Shown here piece by piece: positions 11,075 to 20,716 of a stretch of 64,000 nucleotides of DNA. Source of the DNA: Halothiobacillus sp. (GTDB lineage: Bacteria > Pseudomonadota > Gammaproteobacteria > Halothiobacillales > Halothiobacillaceae); the NCBI GenBank assembly GCA_016278265.1, contig JADQCE010000001.1, positions 248,001 through 312,000 on the forward strand, in the 5' to 3' direction. Position numbers and translations under genes: made by a program. Positions within the stretch are counted from its first letter, which is position 1, and every line of letters starts with the position of its first letter. The notes under the pieces are model-generated. The model saw only the letters and a list, made by a program, of their open reading frames with translations, was not told where the DNA came from and made no database searches.

Positions 11075-11153
11075 CGGGATGCCTCGATTGATCGTTGCTC
11101 GGGTCTACTCCAAGTCGACATCGAAAGTGTAGGCAACGCTCGGACAACCTTCA

Positions 11154-11163
11154 GGGGGGGGGG
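11154..11163. repeat. Ten-G homopolymer in a divergent promoter region
   Basis: Ten consecutive G lie 80 bases upstream of the macrodomain start and 54 bases upstream of the alpha/beta hydrolase start. Such tracts slip during replication and in some bacteria change promoter spacing. Here the length could equally be a sequencing uncertainty. Confidence 0.7.
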
Positions 11164-11217
11164 CAGTTGACCGGGATTGCACTACGCTTGAGCCGGACCC
11201 CGCGAAGGAATCACACG

Positions 11218-12198
11218 ATGCGACGTCTGTTGGCGCTCTGTCCGATCGTCTGCTGCCTGCTCCTGTCGCCGCTTGCCGCTCGGGCCGAATTCACCACGTC
11301 GGCGCAGACCTTTGTGCTGGATGAACGGAAAATCCGTTACCACGCGCTCGGCGATGCGCGGGCGTCGGTGGTGATCGTGCTGGGTGGTGGGCCGGGCTTT
11401 TCCAGTTGGAATCTCGAACCGGTCCAGCGGCGACTGGTCGAATTGGGCTACCGGACGGCGATCATGGACATGCTCGGAGTGGGGGAGAATGCGGCCAGCG
11501 GCGACGCGCTGACGGGGCAGGCCCTGCTGGATGCCTGGGTGGCCCAGATCGAAGGCTTGCGCCAGTCGTTGGTCGACGAGGGTCCGGTGGTACTGCTGGG
11601 TCATTCCTGGGGTGCGCTGATGGCGCTGCTCTACACACGCGCTCATCCTGACGCGGTTAAACATCTGGTGCTGCTCAATCCCGTCGACCCGGAACGCCGC
11701 GCGATGCGTGATGTGGTCGAGCAAATCGATCGGCGCCGGGCCAGGGAATTGGGCGAGGCCTGGGATGACGAGCGGGCCTGGGAGCAGCAAATGGGCGCAA
11801 GCGACGACACGGCAACGAGGGCGCGTCACCAGATAGAACGCGCGTTACCCAGCTACTTCCACGATTACGCGCGGGGCCAGCGGTATGCCGAGCAGTTCGA
11901 TGCCTCGGATTTCTCCGCAACGTTGAACATCGAGGGCTGGCGGGCTTACCGGGCGAACCCGGTCGACTACGCTACGATCCGGGAATGGGACATCCCGATT
12001 GATTTTATCGGCTGTCGAAATGACCTGTTGATGCCCGAAAGCCTGGACTCCCTGCAGGCGAACCTGTCGTTGGCGCGGGTCGAGGTGTTAACGGGATGCG
12101 TACACTTTCCGTGGGAGGAAGTGCCAGGGCACTTCACCGAGGCGTTGACACGGATCGTGTCGCGGCCCGCCGGTCAGGAGGCCGGCGACGCCCCCTGA
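11218..12198 (+). CDS. Exported alpha/beta hydrolase
   Basis: The 326-residue product has a Sec signal peptide (residues 1-23, ending LAARA), so it should act in the periplasm. The hydrolase fold is clear: oxyanion loop GGGPG at 56-60, nucleophile elbow GHSWG with Ser130, a candidate acid in GCRNDLL and a candidate His in GCVHFPW near the C-terminus. GGGPG resembles the HGGPG motif of prolyl iminopeptidases, but the substrate is unknown. ATG 11218 has AAGGAA eight bases upstream; more distant in-frame starts would bury the signal peptide. Confidence 0.85.
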   Translation: MRRLLALCPIVCCLLLSPLAARAEFTTSAQTFVLDERKIRYHALGDARASVVIVLGGGPGFSSWNLEPVQRRLVELGYRTAIMDMLGVGENAASGDALTGQALLDAWVAQIEGLRQSLVDEGPVVLLGHSWGALMALLYTRAHPDAVKHLVLLNPVDPERRAMRDVVEQIDRRRARELGEAWDDERAWEQQMGASDDTATRARHQIERALPSYFHDYARGQRYAEQFDASDFSATLNIEGWRAYRANPVDYATIREWDIPIDFIGCRNDLLMPESLDSLQANLSLARVEVLTGCVHFPWEEVPGHFTEALTRIVSRPAGQEAGDAP

Positions 12199-12201
12199 CG
12201 A

Positions 12202-12351
12202 TCAGTCTTCGTTCTTGTTTTCGTTGGCCGAGCCTTCGATAGCGTTGCCAAGGCTTCTGATGTCTTCGCCGAGGCCTTCCATGGTGTTGCAACCAGCGGT
12301 CAGGGCCACCAGGCCGGCGAGGAAGCCGATGCTGAGGAGTTGTTTGATCAT
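12202..12351 (-). CDS. Entericidin-like small lipoprotein (copy 2)
   Basis: A 49-residue lipoprotein: MIKQLLSIGF start, lipobox LTAGC with Cys21, then NTMEGLGEDI and a charged tail ending KNED. The Cys-Asn-Thr-Met-Glu-Gly-Leu-Gly core is typical of the entericidin A/B family, small envelope lipoproteins linked in E. coli to stress-induced lysis. GGAG lies eight bases before ATG 12351. A terminator at 12447-12476 separates it from its paralogue upstream. Confidence 0.85.
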   Translation of the reverse strand: MIKQLLSIGFLAGLVALTAGCNTMEGLGEDIRSLGNAIEGSANENKNED

Positions 12352-12446
12352 GGCTGAGTCTCCGTGTGCGTTATGTGGGGCATCGTCGGCACGTGTGCGA
12401 TCGATACCGCCTCGTTCTGTAATGCCGCGCCGGGGTCAGTGCGATC

Positions 12447-12476
12447 AAAAAGGCCACACCGTGTCGGGCATGGCCT
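12447..12476 (-). terminator. Terminator between the two entericidin genes
   Basis: On the minus strand AGGCCA (12476-12471) pairs with TGGCCT (12456-12451) and is followed by a T-run to 12447. It lies just past the stop of the upstream entericidin copy, so the two copies are probably separate transcription units. Confidence 0.6.
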
Positions 12477-12501
12477 CGATTCGCCCGGGTGGCAGAGGGC
12501 G

Positions 12502-12654
12502 TCAATCGTGCTCGGCGGCTTCGCCTTCGATTGATTCGCCCAGTTCCTGGGTATCCTGGCCCAAGCCTTCCATCGTGTTGCAGCCGGCCAGCAGGGTAAG
12601 CGAGCCTGCCATGGCAATCAGCATCGCAAGCCGTTTGAGAAATGTTTGAATCAT
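12502..12654 (-). CDS. Entericidin-like small lipoprotein (copy 1)
   Basis: A 50-residue lipoprotein with signal peptide and lipobox LLAGC (Cys25), followed by NTMEGLGQDTQELGESIEGE. It is a clear paralogue of the 12202-12351 product, sharing CNTMEGLG and the SIEG/AIEG segment. Entericidins come as toxin-antidote pairs in enterics; which copy would play which part, or whether the pair works that way here, cannot be told. ATG 12654 has GAGG nine bases upstream. Confidence 0.87.
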   Translation of the reverse strand: MIQTFLKRLAMLIAMAGSLTLLAGCNTMEGLGQDTQELGESIEGEAAEHD

Positions 12655-12832
12655 TATCCGGTACCTCTTCCATTGTTCCCTACGGACACTCCGAGCGAAC
12701 CGGCAAGGTTTCGGAGGTTTGAGCCGAAGATCACATCGTTGCCGATTCATTCGGGTAGTACCTAGGATAGTCCAATGGCAACAAGGTTCCCGATCGGATC
12801 CGTCGGTTCGGGTGAATGGATAAGGAGATGGC

Positions 12833-14035
12833 GTGGAAATACTGCTGATCGGTGTCCTGCTGCTGGCCGGTTTGGCCTTCGGCACATTGGGAAGCCATTA
12901 CTTCGGTGTCCCAAGGGTGGTCGGCTACATCCTGATCGGGATGCTGTTCGCGCCGGCTCTCCTCGGCGGGCAGCTGGGCATGACGGATACCGAATGGACC
13001 CAACCGCTCGTATCGGTGGCCCTCGGCATCATTGCCTACGTGATTGGCGGGGCCATCTCTCTGGGACAGTTGCGTCGTCTCGGCTGGAGCATTGTCGGGG
13101 CGACGCTGGGCGAGGTTTCGGGTGCCTTCCTGGCGGTGTTTGGCGCCGTCCTGCTGCTGGGGCTGACGGTGGCCGACCTGCCGCTGTGGTCGTTCGCACT
13201 GGTGCTGGCTGCGGTCGCTCCTGCCACCGCTCCCGCGGCCATCGTGGCGGTGGTTCACCAATATCGGGCCCGCGGGAAATTGACCACCACGCTGCTCGGC
13301 ATGGTGGCGATCGATGATGCGTTGGGAATCCTTATTTTCGCGCTGGTGATGGCCGCCGTGAGTAGCGGCTCACTCGGCGGTGCGCTGGGTATGGCCTTCT
13401 GGGAAATCGGCGCGGCCCTGATCGCCGGCGGTCTTGGCGGCTTTCTGATCGAGCGCCTGTCGCGCCGGTTTCATGAGCAGAGCATGCTGGTGCCGTTGCT
13501 GCTGGGAGGGATTCTCCTGATCGTCGGGCTGGCCGAATGGGCCGAGTTCTCGGCGCTGCTGGCGGCGATGGTGCTCGGCGTGTCGGTGCGCTGGTTTTGC
13601 GGCTCGCACGCCGAGCGACTGCTCGAACCGATCGAGGATCTGGAAGAAGCGGTCTTCGTCTTGTTCTTCACCTTCGCCGGCATGCACTTTGACCCGATGG
13701 GGGTGGTCGACTTTTGGCCGCTGATGCTGGCCTATTTCGTTGCCCGGGCGGTTGGCCTGTTCCTCGGTGGCGGCAGCGGCGCTCGATTGGCCGGGGCGCC
13801 CAGGGAGGTCTGGTCCAACGTCGGTTTCGGCCTGTTCCCTCAGGGGGGTGTCGCCATCGGGCTCGCGCTGCTGCTGACCCACCGCCCCGGGTTCTCGCAG
13901 GCCGGCGAAATTATCGTCAACCTGATCACGGCCACGACACTGCTGACCGAGTCGGTGGGGGCGATCTCGGTGCGTTATGGTCTGAGTCGGGCGGGTGAAA
14001 TCGGTCTTGAACAGGCCGGAGGGAAGGCGAAATGA
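12833..14035 (+). CDS. CPA2-type cation/proton antiporter
   Basis: The 400-residue product is almost entirely hydrophobic with roughly 11-13 membrane helices. Features of the CPA2 (Kef/NhaS-like) group are the first helix pair with FGVPRVVGYILIGML, the helix-breaking APATAPAAIVAVV and the ion-binding MVAIDDALGIL carrying the paired Asp. It probably exchanges Na+ or K+ for H+ at the inner membrane. There is no C-terminal TrkA-N domain, unlike KefB/KefC. The start is GTG 12833 with AAGGAG five bases upstream. Its last four bases overlap the start of a CBS-domain gene, indicating translational coupling. Confidence 0.88.
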   Translation: MEILLIGVLLLAGLAFGTLGSHYFGVPRVVGYILIGMLFAPALLGGQLGMTDTEWTQPLVSVALGIIAYVIGGAISLGQLRRLGWSIVGATLGEVSGAFLAVFGAVLLLGLTVADLPLWSFALVLAAVAPATAPAAIVAVVHQYRARGKLTTTLLGMVAIDDALGILIFALVMAAVSSGSLGGALGMAFWEIGAALIAGGLGGFLIERLSRRFHEQSMLVPLLLGGILLIVGLAEWAEFSALLAAMVLGVSVRWFCGSHAERLLEPIEDLEEAVFVLFFTFAGMHFDPMGVVDFWPLMLAYFVARAVGLFLGGGSGARLAGAPREVWSNVGFGLFPQGGVAIGLALLLTHRPGFSQAGEIIVNLITATTLLTESVGAISVRYGLSRAGEIGLEQAGGKAK

Positions 14036-14472
14036 AGATCACCGACTGGTTGAAACGCCATCCTGTGAGCGGGGTGACGGTCGAGCGTGATGCCTCGCTC
14101 GAGGAAGCGGCGCAGGCCTTGCTCGAGGAACCCGAATGTCGGGATATCTACGTTATCGATGCCGATAGGCGTGTTGTCGGGCACTTGGGATTCCGGCACC
14201 TGGCCGGGGTGTTGCTGTCAGCGCACCGGCCGACACACAGCCGGCGCCAGATGCTCAATCGGGTTGCTCGTGGCCCGGTGCATGAATTCATGGATCAGCG
14301 GTTCATTGCCGCCCGTCTGGATGAGAGCGTCCACCACGTGCTGCATGCTCACATGGAGCGGCGGATCGAGGACATCCCGGTGTTGGACGAAGAGGGGCGC
14401 CTTGAAGGCGTGATCCGGCTGGTGGACCTGGTCCGTGCGGCTATCGAGCCGTCGGATGACAGTATCGGCTGA
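14032..14472 (+). CDS. CBS-domain pair protein coupled to the antiporter
   Basis: The 146-residue product consists of two CBS motifs (about 8-65 and 80-140): HPVSGVTVERDASLEEAAQAL with DIYVIDADRRVVGHLGF, and a second with DIPVLDEEGRLEGVIRLVDLV. CBS pairs bind adenosine nucleotides and regulate attached transporters or enzymes. The ATGA overlap with the antiporter gene suggests it is a separate regulatory subunit of that antiporter. That is inference from context. Confidence 0.88.
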   Translation: MKITDWLKRHPVSGVTVERDASLEEAAQALLEEPECRDIYVIDADRRVVGHLGFRHLAGVLLSAHRPTHSRRQMLNRVARGPVHEFMDQRFIAARLDESVHHVLHAHMERRIEDIPVLDEEGRLEGVIRLVDLVRAAIEPSDDSIG

Positions 14473-14475
14473 GCG

Positions 14476-14934
14476 TCAGACTCGAGGTTTGCCGGAGAGG
14501 TAGGAGGCCGAGGGGTCCACCAGAAAACGCCCCTCCATCGCCTTGCGCCCCAGCAGCATGCGAAAGCGCATGGTGTCGCGGTCCGTCAGCGTCAGCTCTA
14601 TCGACTGCTCGATTTTGCCGATTACCAGCCGTGTGGCAATCACGTAGCGGTTTTCCCGGTGCCCACCGGAGTCCGAGACCTGGCGGCGGTCGAGCAGCTC
14701 TGCCTCGCAACGCACGCTGGTGTCGCTGTCGCCCTGAATGGGATGGACGCCGATGCGAACCCAGTCGCGCCCGTCACGACGGAAGGGTTCGACGGCAAAC
14801 GCATGTAGCGCCGAGGTGCGCGCGCCGGTATCCACCTTCACCTTGATCCTCGCAATACCCAGATCGGGCAATCCTACCCATTCGCGCCAGCCCAAGTGGG
14901 TCAGTCGCTCGGTCGTGTCTGCGTCACTGGTCAT
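14476..14934 (-). CDS. rimB: RimB-like retropepsin-type protease (ATP-dependent zinc protease family)
   Basis: The 152-residue product has a [12 protein letters not shown] motif with Asp35-Thr36-Gly37, the active-site triad start of retropepsin-like aspartic proteases, and LLGRKAM near the end. It belongs to the family annotated as putative ATP-dependent zinc protease, called RimB in Pseudomonas, where it works with RimK on the C-terminal glutamate tail of ribosomal protein S6. It is the last gene of a three-gene unit with an aspartoacylase-like gene and rimK. It converges with the CBS gene, only three bases apart. Confidence 0.82.
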   Translation of the reverse strand: MTSDADTTERLTHLGWREWVGLPDLGIARIKVKVDTGARTSALHAFAVEPFRRDGRDWVRIGVHPIQGDSDTSVRCEAELLDRRQVSDSGGHRENRYVIATRLVIGKIEQSIELTLTDRDTMRFRMLLGRKAMEGRFLVDPSASYLSGKPRV

Positions 14935-14956
14935 GCCCTGCGATCCATCATGTCGG

Positions 14957-15988
14957 TCATTCCTCGGAGGCGTCCTCGTCGTCGGTGTGGTTGGCGTGGA
15001 AATCCTCGACCTTGCCGGCGACCTCGCTGACGTCCCCCTTGAAGCGGGCGATGTGATAAGCGGCGTCGCCTTCGTGGACCAACGGGCGTTCCAGCCGCCC
15101 GATCACCACGCCGTCGCTGGGGGAGACGATCGACTCGCGCCGACCGCTGTAGGCGTCATCGACGTATCCCAGCGTGGCGCCGCGGGCGACCTGCGCGCCC
15201 AGTCGTACCACGGTGCTGAGCATGCCGCTTTCCGGCGCGCGTACCCAGAGGCTGCGCCGCGAGACGAAAGGCTCCGGCCGGGGAGTCTTGCGCCGGGTTG
15301 GCGGTAGCATGTCCAGCGCGCGCATCACGTTGAGCACGCCCTGGGCGCCGGCCCGGATGGAGACCTCGTCGAAGCGCAGCGCCTCGCCCGCCTCGTAGAG
15401 CAGGGTGGGGATGCCCAGTTCACCGGCAGCTGCCCGCAGCGAGCCGTCACGCAGCGAGGCATTGAGCAGCACGGGGACATCGAAGACCCGCGCCAGCCGC
15501 AGGGTCTCGGGGTCGTCGAGGTCGCCGCGGATCTGCGGCAGGTTGGTGCGGTGGATCGCGCCGGTGTGCAGGTCGATGCCGTGACTGCAACGGCTCACGA
15601 TCTCCTCGAGGAACAGGTTGGCCAGGCGAGCGGCCAGCGAGCCCTCGTCCGAGCCGGGAAAGGAGCGGTTGAGATCGCGCCGGTCGGGCAGGTAGCGGCT
15701 TTCGTGGATCAAGCCGTAGGCGTTGACCACCGGCACGGCGATCAGCGTGCCGCGCAGGCGTTGCAACGTCCGGGTCTTGAGCACGCGCCGGATGATCTCC
15801 ACGCCGTTGAGCTCGTCGCCGTGGATGGCAGCGCAGACGAACAACGTCGGGCCGTCACGGCGGCCGTGGATCACGTGCACCGGCATGGACAGGGCGGTGT
15901 GTGAGCTCAGGCGCGGCATTTCCAGGTCGACCAGGGCGCGACGCCCCGGTTCGATGCGCCGCCCGGCGATTTCGAAGGCCTCGCGCAT
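14957..15988 (-). CDS. Succinylglutamate desuccinylase/aspartoacylase family protein
   Basis: The 343-residue product is an M14-like zinc hydrolase. The zinc ligands are His56 and Glu59 in [11 protein letters not shown] and His141 in GIDLHTG, and the Arg/Asn of RRDLNRSF are in place. From about 225 a beta-rich C-terminal domain follows ([23 protein letters not shown]), as in other aspartoacylase-like proteins. The physiological substrate is unknown; N-acyl amino acids or peptide tails are possible. It lies four bases after rimK and 22 before the rimB-like gene, so the three form one operon. Confidence 0.85.
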   Translation of the reverse strand: MREAFEIAGRRIEPGRRALVDLEMPRLSSHTALSMPVHVIHGRRDGPTLFVCAAIHGDELNGVEIIRRVLKTRTLQRLRGTLIAVPVVNAYGLIHESRYLPDRRDLNRSFPGSDEGSLAARLANLFLEEIVSRCSHGIDLHTGAIHRTNLPQIRGDLDDPETLRLARVFDVPVLLNASLRDGSLRAAAGELGIPTLLYEAGEALRFDEVSIRAGAQGVLNVMRALDMLPPTRRKTPRPEPFVSRRSLWVRAPESGMLSTVVRLGAQVARGATLGYVDDAYSGRRESIVSPSDGVVIGRLERPLVHEGDAAYHIARFKGDVSEVAGKVEDFHANHTDDEDASEE

Positions 15989-15992
15989 GCAA

Positions 15993-16913
15993 TCAGCCCC
16001 GCCCGCGGGTACGGGTCAGGCTGCTCCCCGAGCGCCGCTCGGCCAGCTTTTTCTCGATGAACTGGATCTGTGTGCCGGCAATGTCCTTGCCGGTGGCCGC
16101 CTCGATGCCCTCCAGCCCCGGCGAGGAGTTGACCTCCATGACCACCGGGCCGTGGTTCGAGCGCAGCAGGTCGACACCGGCGACGTTCAGCCCCATGGTC
16201 TTGGCGGCCCGCACGGCCGTGGAGCGCTCCTCCGGGGTAATGCGGACAAGGCTGGCCGACCCGCCACGGTGCAGGTTGGAGCGGAACTCGCCTTCCTTGC
16301 CCTGGCGCTTCATCGCGGCCACGACCTTGTCGCCGATGACGAAGCAGCGGATGTCCGCGCCACCGGCCTCTTTGATGTACTCCTGCACCAAGATGTTCGC
16401 CTTCAGGCCCATGAAGGCCTCGATGACGCTCTCGGCGGCCTGGTTCGTTTCGGCCAGCACCACGCCAATGCCCTGCGTGCCCTCAAGGAGCTTGATCACC
16501 AGTGGCGCACCGCCGACCATCTTGATCAGGTCCTCGACGTCGTCCGGCCGGTGGGCGAACCCGGTGACCGGCAGGCCAATGCCCTTGCGCGACAACAGTT
16601 GCAGCGAGCGCAGCTTGTCGCGCGAGCGACTGATCGCGACCGACTCGTTGAGCGGGAAGGTGCCCAGCATTTCGAACTGGCGCAGCACCGAGGCGCCGTA
16701 GAAGGTTACTGATGCCCCAATGCGCGGGATGACCGCGTCGAAGTTGTCGAGCGTCTCGCCCTTGTAGTGCACCTTGGGCTTGTTCGAGGTGATGTTCATG
16801 TAACAGCGCAGCACGTCGAGTACCCGCACCTCGTGGCCACGGTCGGTGGCGGCCTCGACCAGGCGTTGCGTCGAATACAGCTTGGGATTGCGCGAGAGAA
16901 TGGCGATTTTCAT
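15993..16913 (-). CDS. rimK: RimK-type alpha-L-glutamate ligase (ATP-grasp)
   Basis: The 306-residue product (E. coli RimK is 300) begins [21 protein letters not shown] and contains ATP-grasp landmarks: [38 protein letters not shown] and [15 protein letters not shown] with the metal-binding Glu and Asn. RimK adds glutamates to the C-terminus of ribosomal protein S6 and can make poly-glutamate. ATG 16913 is chosen from homology; the upstream ribosome site is weak. It heads a unit with an aspartoacylase-like hydrolase and a RimB-like protease, suggesting balanced addition and removal of acidic tails. Confidence 0.93.
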   Translation of the reverse strand: MKIAILSRNPKLYSTQRLVEAATDRGHEVRVLDVLRCYMNITSNKPKVHYKGETLDNFDAVIPRIGASVTFYGASVLRQFEMLGTFPLNESVAISRSRDKLRSLQLLSRKGIGLPVTGFAHRPDDVEDLIKMVGGAPLVIKLLEGTQGIGVVLAETNQAAESVIEAFMGLKANILVQEYIKEAGGADIRCFVIGDKVVAAMKRQGKEGEFRSNLHRGGSASLVRITPEERSTAVRAAKTMGLNVAGVDLLRSNHGPVVMEVNSSPGLEGIEAATGKDIAGTQIQFIEKKLAERRSGSSLTRTRGRG

Positions 16914-17132
16914 GCAGGCATCCGGTTGTATCGTTTTGGAAGGGCTCGGTGGCGAGCGATAACCCAACTGTAGGAGAAAACCCGCGTGGTTGGCAGCGGA
17001 AATCGGCCGGGGGTCGGGATGTCGGGGATTCGCAAGCGAAGGGCAGAAGGTGCGCCGAGTCTGGCCTGAACCCATCTCTCGGTCCAGGCGTTTTCCCGCC
17101 GGGGCATCCGGGCGGCGTGTCTGGGCCTTTAC

Positions 17133-18011
17133 CTATTTCAGGGCCTCGAAGCTCGCGATCAGGTCAAACAGCTCGGCATCGATGCCGCTCTGGCGTTGCC
17201 GATGGAATGAGGTGTTCAGCCGCTCCAACAATTCCTCGATATTCTTGTCTGCGCGCTGCATGGCCGCCAGACGGCTGGCGTTCTCGCTGGCGAGGGATTC
17301 GGCACAGGCACGAAACAGCGAGACGAACAGGTATTCCCTCACCAGGGCCTGCAGCGCCACGCGGCTGTCGCCCACCACTTCCGGCAGGTTGTCGGTGGGC
17401 CACGGGGTCTCGATTAGGGACACGATCCAGAAGCGATCCAGGGGCAGTAGGCGCTGACGGACCGGCTCGAACACGGCGCCTGAGGCGGGTTGATTGTAGA
17501 AGAGCTGCATGTCGGCATGCTCGGCCTGTGCCAACAGGTTTTCGTTGGCCATTAGTATCCGCCCCACCAGGGGAGGAATGGCCTTGACGGCATTGGGCAC
17601 GTCGAAGCGCCCGCTGATCGCCAGACCGGCATCCGTCAATCGACTCTCTACCCGCTCGCCAACGGCCCACAGGTGCAGGGAAGCCTCCCGGCCGCGCAGA
17701 TGCTCCAGTGTGAAGTCGGCGATATTCTCGTTGAACTGCCCGGCCAGCCCCTGATCGGAGCCGAAGACGACCGCGATCAGTGGGCGCTGTTCGTCCCGGC
17801 GTTCCGCGGGCGGGGAGATCATGGCGTTTTGCTGGCGCAGACAGGCCGTCAACCCCAGTGAGACGGTGCGGTAGTAATCGCCCACCGACTCAACGGACTG
17901 CTCGAATTGCCCGATGCTGGATGCCGCCATGGCCTTCATGGTCTGGACCACCGAATGCAGGTCCTTGGCGTTGTCGATCTTGCGGCGCAGATCCACGGCA
18001 TGGCCGGTCAT
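17133..18011 (-). CDS. atpG: N-ATPase gamma subunit
   Basis: The 292-residue product has the gamma-subunit N-terminal helix ([24 protein letters not shown]) and a long C-terminal helix with [33 protein letters not shown]. It forms the rotating shaft between F1 and the c ring. Sequence identity to ordinary F-type gamma is low, as is usual for N-ATPases. It is the last gene of the atpDCQRBEFAG operon and overlaps atpA by four bases. Confidence 0.93.
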   Translation of the reverse strand: MTGHAVDLRRKIDNAKDLHSVVQTMKAMAASSIGQFEQSVESVGDYYRTVSLGLTACLRQQNAMISPPAERRDEQRPLIAVVFGSDQGLAGQFNENIADFTLEHLRGREASLHLWAVGERVESRLTDAGLAISGRFDVPNAVKAIPPLVGRILMANENLLAQAEHADMQLFYNQPASGAVFEPVRQRLLPLDRFWIVSLIETPWPTDNLPEVVGDSRVALQALVREYLFVSLFRACAESLASENASRLAAMQRADKNIEELLERLNTSFHRQRQSGIDAELFDLIASFEALK

Positions 18012-19582
18012 AGCCGCGACTCCGACTGGTCGTCGCCTGGGTCCTCGTCTGTTTCGCCGAGGAATGGCTGCAATGCCTCACGCGCGGTCTCGATGATCGA
18101 TGTCCGCTGCGCCTCGGAGAGGGAGGTGCCAGCGGCCAGGGATTTCCTGAGGGATTCGTCCAGGTCGGCCACAATGGATCGGACCCGTCCTTCCGCTTCG
18201 GGCATCTTGGCCAGCGGGATTTCGTCGAACAACTGCTCACTCAGGGCCACCATGAGCACGATCTGTTCGGCGAGTGACACGGGTTGCGCCTCGGGCTGTT
18301 TGAGGCAGGCGCGGATGCGTCGTCCATGCTCGATCACCCGGCGCGTTTCCTCGTCCAGGCGGGCGCCGAAACGGGCGAAGCTCTCCAGTTCCTCGAACTG
18401 GGCATAGGCCAGCTTGAGGTCGCCCGCCACTTCCCGCAATGCCTTGCGTTGCGCCTTGCCGCCTACGCGGGACACCGACTTGCCGACATCGACGGCCGGC
18501 AGCATGCCCAGTTCGAACAGGGAGGGCGAGAGGAAGATCTGGCCGTCGGTGATCGATATGAGATTGGTGGGGATGTAGGCGGAAATGTCCTGGGCCTCGG
18601 TTTCGATGATCGGCAAGGCGGTCAGGGAGCCGCCCCCTTTCTCCGGACGCAGGTGCGTGGCCCGTTCCAACAGACGCGAATGGATGTAGAAGATATCCCC
18701 CGGGAAGGCCTCGCGTCCCGGCGGCCGGCGCAGCAGCAGCGACAGCTCGCGGTAAGCGCGTGCGTGCTGGGTCAGGTCGTCGTAGACGATCAGCACGTCT
18801 TGGCCATCGCTCATCAGATATTCGGCGATGGTGGTCGCCGCGTAGGGCGCGATGTAGGCCAGACCGGGTGCCTCGTTGCCCTCGGTTACCACCACAGTCG
18901 TGTATTCCATCGCCCCGTGGGCCTGCAATGTGGCCACGGCCTTGGCCACCGAGGCGGTGCGCTGCCCGATCGCGCAATAAACGCAAAAGACGTTCTTGCC
19001 GCGCTGGTTAAGGATGGTGTCGATCGCGATGCTGGTCTTGCCGGTCTGACGGTCGCCGAGAATCAGTTCACGCTGCCCTCGGCCGATGGGAATCAGGGCG
19101 TCGATCACCTTGAGCCCCGTCTGTAGCGGGATCGAGACCGGGGCGCGATCCATGATCGCCGGTGCAGTTCGCTCGATCGGCATGCGTCGGCTGGCCTGCG
19201 GGGGGTGCCCCTCGTCGAGCGGCCGACCGAGTGGGTCGACCACCCGTCCGATCATGGTCTCGCCCACCGGCACGTCCATGACCCGGCCCGTGCGTTGGAC
19301 TTCGTCGCCTGCCTGCAGGTGGCGGTACTCTCCCAGGAGCACCACGCCGATTTCCTGCTCGTCGAGATTGAAGGCGATGCCGAAGATCCCTCCCGGGAAC
19401 AGTAGCAACTCCTCGTAGCCCACATTGGGCAGACCGCTGACTCGCGCGATGCCGGTGGAAACGCTGATGACCTGGCCGACTTCGCGCACGGCCATCCGCG
19501 GCTCGAAGGATTCCCGTGCCTGCTCCAGGGCGTCGAACCCCTGGTTCAAGGCATGTCGCAGGTCGTCGCCGGCAATGGTCAT
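18008..19582 (-). CDS. atpA: N-ATPase alpha subunit
   Basis: The 524-residue product has the Walker A segment GDRQTGKTS at 186-194, the ADP-binding and interface blocks ([34 protein letters not shown]) and the C-terminal helical domain. It is the non-catalytic nucleotide-binding subunit of the F1 hexamer. It starts at ATG 19582, overlapping atpF by four bases, and ends overlapping atpG by four. A charged C-terminal extension ends the protein. Confidence 0.96.
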   Translation of the reverse strand: MTIAGDDLRHALNQGFDALEQARESFEPRMAVREVGQVISVSTGIARVSGLPNVGYEELLLFPGGIFGIAFNLDEQEIGVVLLGEYRHLQAGDEVQRTGRVMDVPVGETMIGRVVDPLGRPLDEGHPPQASRRMPIERTAPAIMDRAPVSIPLQTGLKVIDALIPIGRGQRELILGDRQTGKTSIAIDTILNQRGKNVFCVYCAIGQRTASVAKAVATLQAHGAMEYTTVVVTEGNEAPGLAYIAPYAATTIAEYLMSDGQDVLIVYDDLTQHARAYRELSLLLRRPPGREAFPGDIFYIHSRLLERATHLRPEKGGGSLTALPIIETEAQDISAYIPTNLISITDGQIFLSPSLFELGMLPAVDVGKSVSRVGGKAQRKALREVAGDLKLAYAQFEELESFARFGARLDEETRRVIEHGRRIRACLKQPEAQPVSLAEQIVLMVALSEQLFDEIPLAKMPEAEGRVRSIVADLDESLRKSLAAGTSLSEAQRTSIIETAREALQPFLGETDEDPGDDQSESRL

Positions 19583-20409
19583 CCGGACGTCTCCTCTGAC
19601 GCGTCCGACTGGCGATCACTGGGTTTTCTCGACGAGTTGCCCGCCTCGCGGACATGCGCCTCAATGCGTTCGACCAGGTGGTGCTCCAGGGCGTGCAAGT
19701 ATTCCTCGATGCTCCAGCCGAGCTTGTGTCCGCTGCCGACCAGTTCGATCCCGCCGATGATCTCGGGGGCTGTCTCGAAGCGGATGGAGATCGGCGTGTC
19801 CATGGCCTCGGTGAGCGCCTCACGCAATCGCGTCTGCTGTGCCTCGGGCAAGGGGAAAGCGCTTCGCAGCCTGATCGCCTCGCTGGAGCCGGCCAAGTCG
19901 TCGGCCAATTCCTGTCGGTTCGATTCGTCAAGGCCTTGCAGGCGGTCGAGGAACACGTCGGTCATGGCCGATTCCAGGCTTTGATTGGCCAGGTCCTCCA
20001 GCGCCTGTCGACTGATGGCCAGCACCTCGGCACGCGCCTTGCGCACGATGTCCTGGCTCAGGCTGTCCTGCTCGCGGCGCAATGCCTCGATCTGCTTGGC
20101 GCGCAATTGCTCGGCGGCCCGTCGCGCGGCATCCATCAAGCGGTGGCGCTTCTGACTCGCTTCCCTGGCTACCTGCTCGAGCCGTTCATCGCGTTGGCGC
20201 TCCAGGTCCGCATTTTTTTCTTCGAACCTCTCGCGCTCGCGTTCGGCCTCGGCGCGGGTCTCTTTCGCCTCGGACAGGTTCGCGGCAATGCGCTCCTCGC
20301 GGGCATCGATGGCACGCAGTATCGGTCGATACAAAAAGCGCTTGAGTAGCCAGACCAGGATCACGAAGTTGATTATCTGGGCCCCGATCGTGTACCAGTC
20401 AATCAACAT
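19579..20409 (-). CDS. atpF: N-ATPase b subunit
   Basis: The 276-residue product has one N-terminal membrane helix (about 5-27) followed by a long charged coiled coil (about 33-160) rich in Glu, Arg and Gln, then a globular C-terminal part. At 276 residues it is much longer than the usual b subunit (about 156). N-ATPase operons lack a delta gene, and none is present here, so the extended C-terminus may take over part of that stator role; this is inference. It sits between atpE and atpA. Confidence 0.92.
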   Translation of the reverse strand: MLIDWYTIGAQIINFVILVWLLKRFLYRPILRAIDAREERIAANLSEAKETRAEAERERERFEEKNADLERQRDERLEQVAREASQKRHRLMDAARRAAEQLRAKQIEALRREQDSLSQDIVRKARAEVLAISRQALEDLANQSLESAMTDVFLDRLQGLDESNRQELADDLAGSSEAIRLRSAFPLPEAQQTRLREALTEAMDTPISIRFETAPEIIGGIELVGSGHKLGWSIEEYLHALEHHLVERIEAHVREAGNSSRKPSDRQSDASEETSG

Positions 20410-20412
20410 GGA

Positions 20413-20691
20413 TCAGCCGCCGCTCGCCGCGAGGAAATGGTTCCAGAAGGGGTTGGCGAAGATCAGGATCATCGAGACCACGAAGCAGTAGATCGCGGTG
20501 GACTCGATCATCGCCAGCCCCACGAACAGCGTCCGGGTGATCGCCTGGGCGGAGTCCGGCTGTTGCGCGAGCGAGGTCAGGGCATTGGCAACCGCTCGCC
20601 CCTCGCCGAGAGAGGGTCCCAACACGCCGATACCCAGCGTGAGGCCGGCGGTGACGATGGAAGCCACCGCGATAATCGTCATGCTGTCCAT
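20413..20691 (-). CDS. atpE: N-ATPase c subunit (rotor ring)
   Basis: A 92-residue hairpin of two membrane helices. The second helix has Glu63-Ser64-Thr65 and Tyr68, the ligand set of Na+-binding c subunits such as that of Ilyobacter. The first helix has Glu30 where the Ilyobacter protein has Gln32, so there are two carboxylates per site. Na+ coupling is the classical view of N-ATPases, but the double carboxylate may favour protons, so specificity stays open. ATG 20691 is in the expected family position. Confidence 0.96.
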   Translation of the reverse strand: MDSMTIIAVASIVTAGLTLGIGVLGPSLGEGRAVANALTSLAQQPDSAQAITRTLFVGLAMIESTAIYCFVVSMILIFANPFWNHFLAASGG

Positions 20692-20716
20692 GGGGTCTTT
20701 GCTCCTGCGGTGATGG

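Noticed and set aside
10140-11130. A 17-base sequence occurs twice (10140-10156 inside the PfpI-like gene and 11114-11130 upstream of the hydrolase)
   Set aside because: One copy is coding, there is no extended similarity around either, and a single 17-base match in 64 kb of biased sequence is close to chance.
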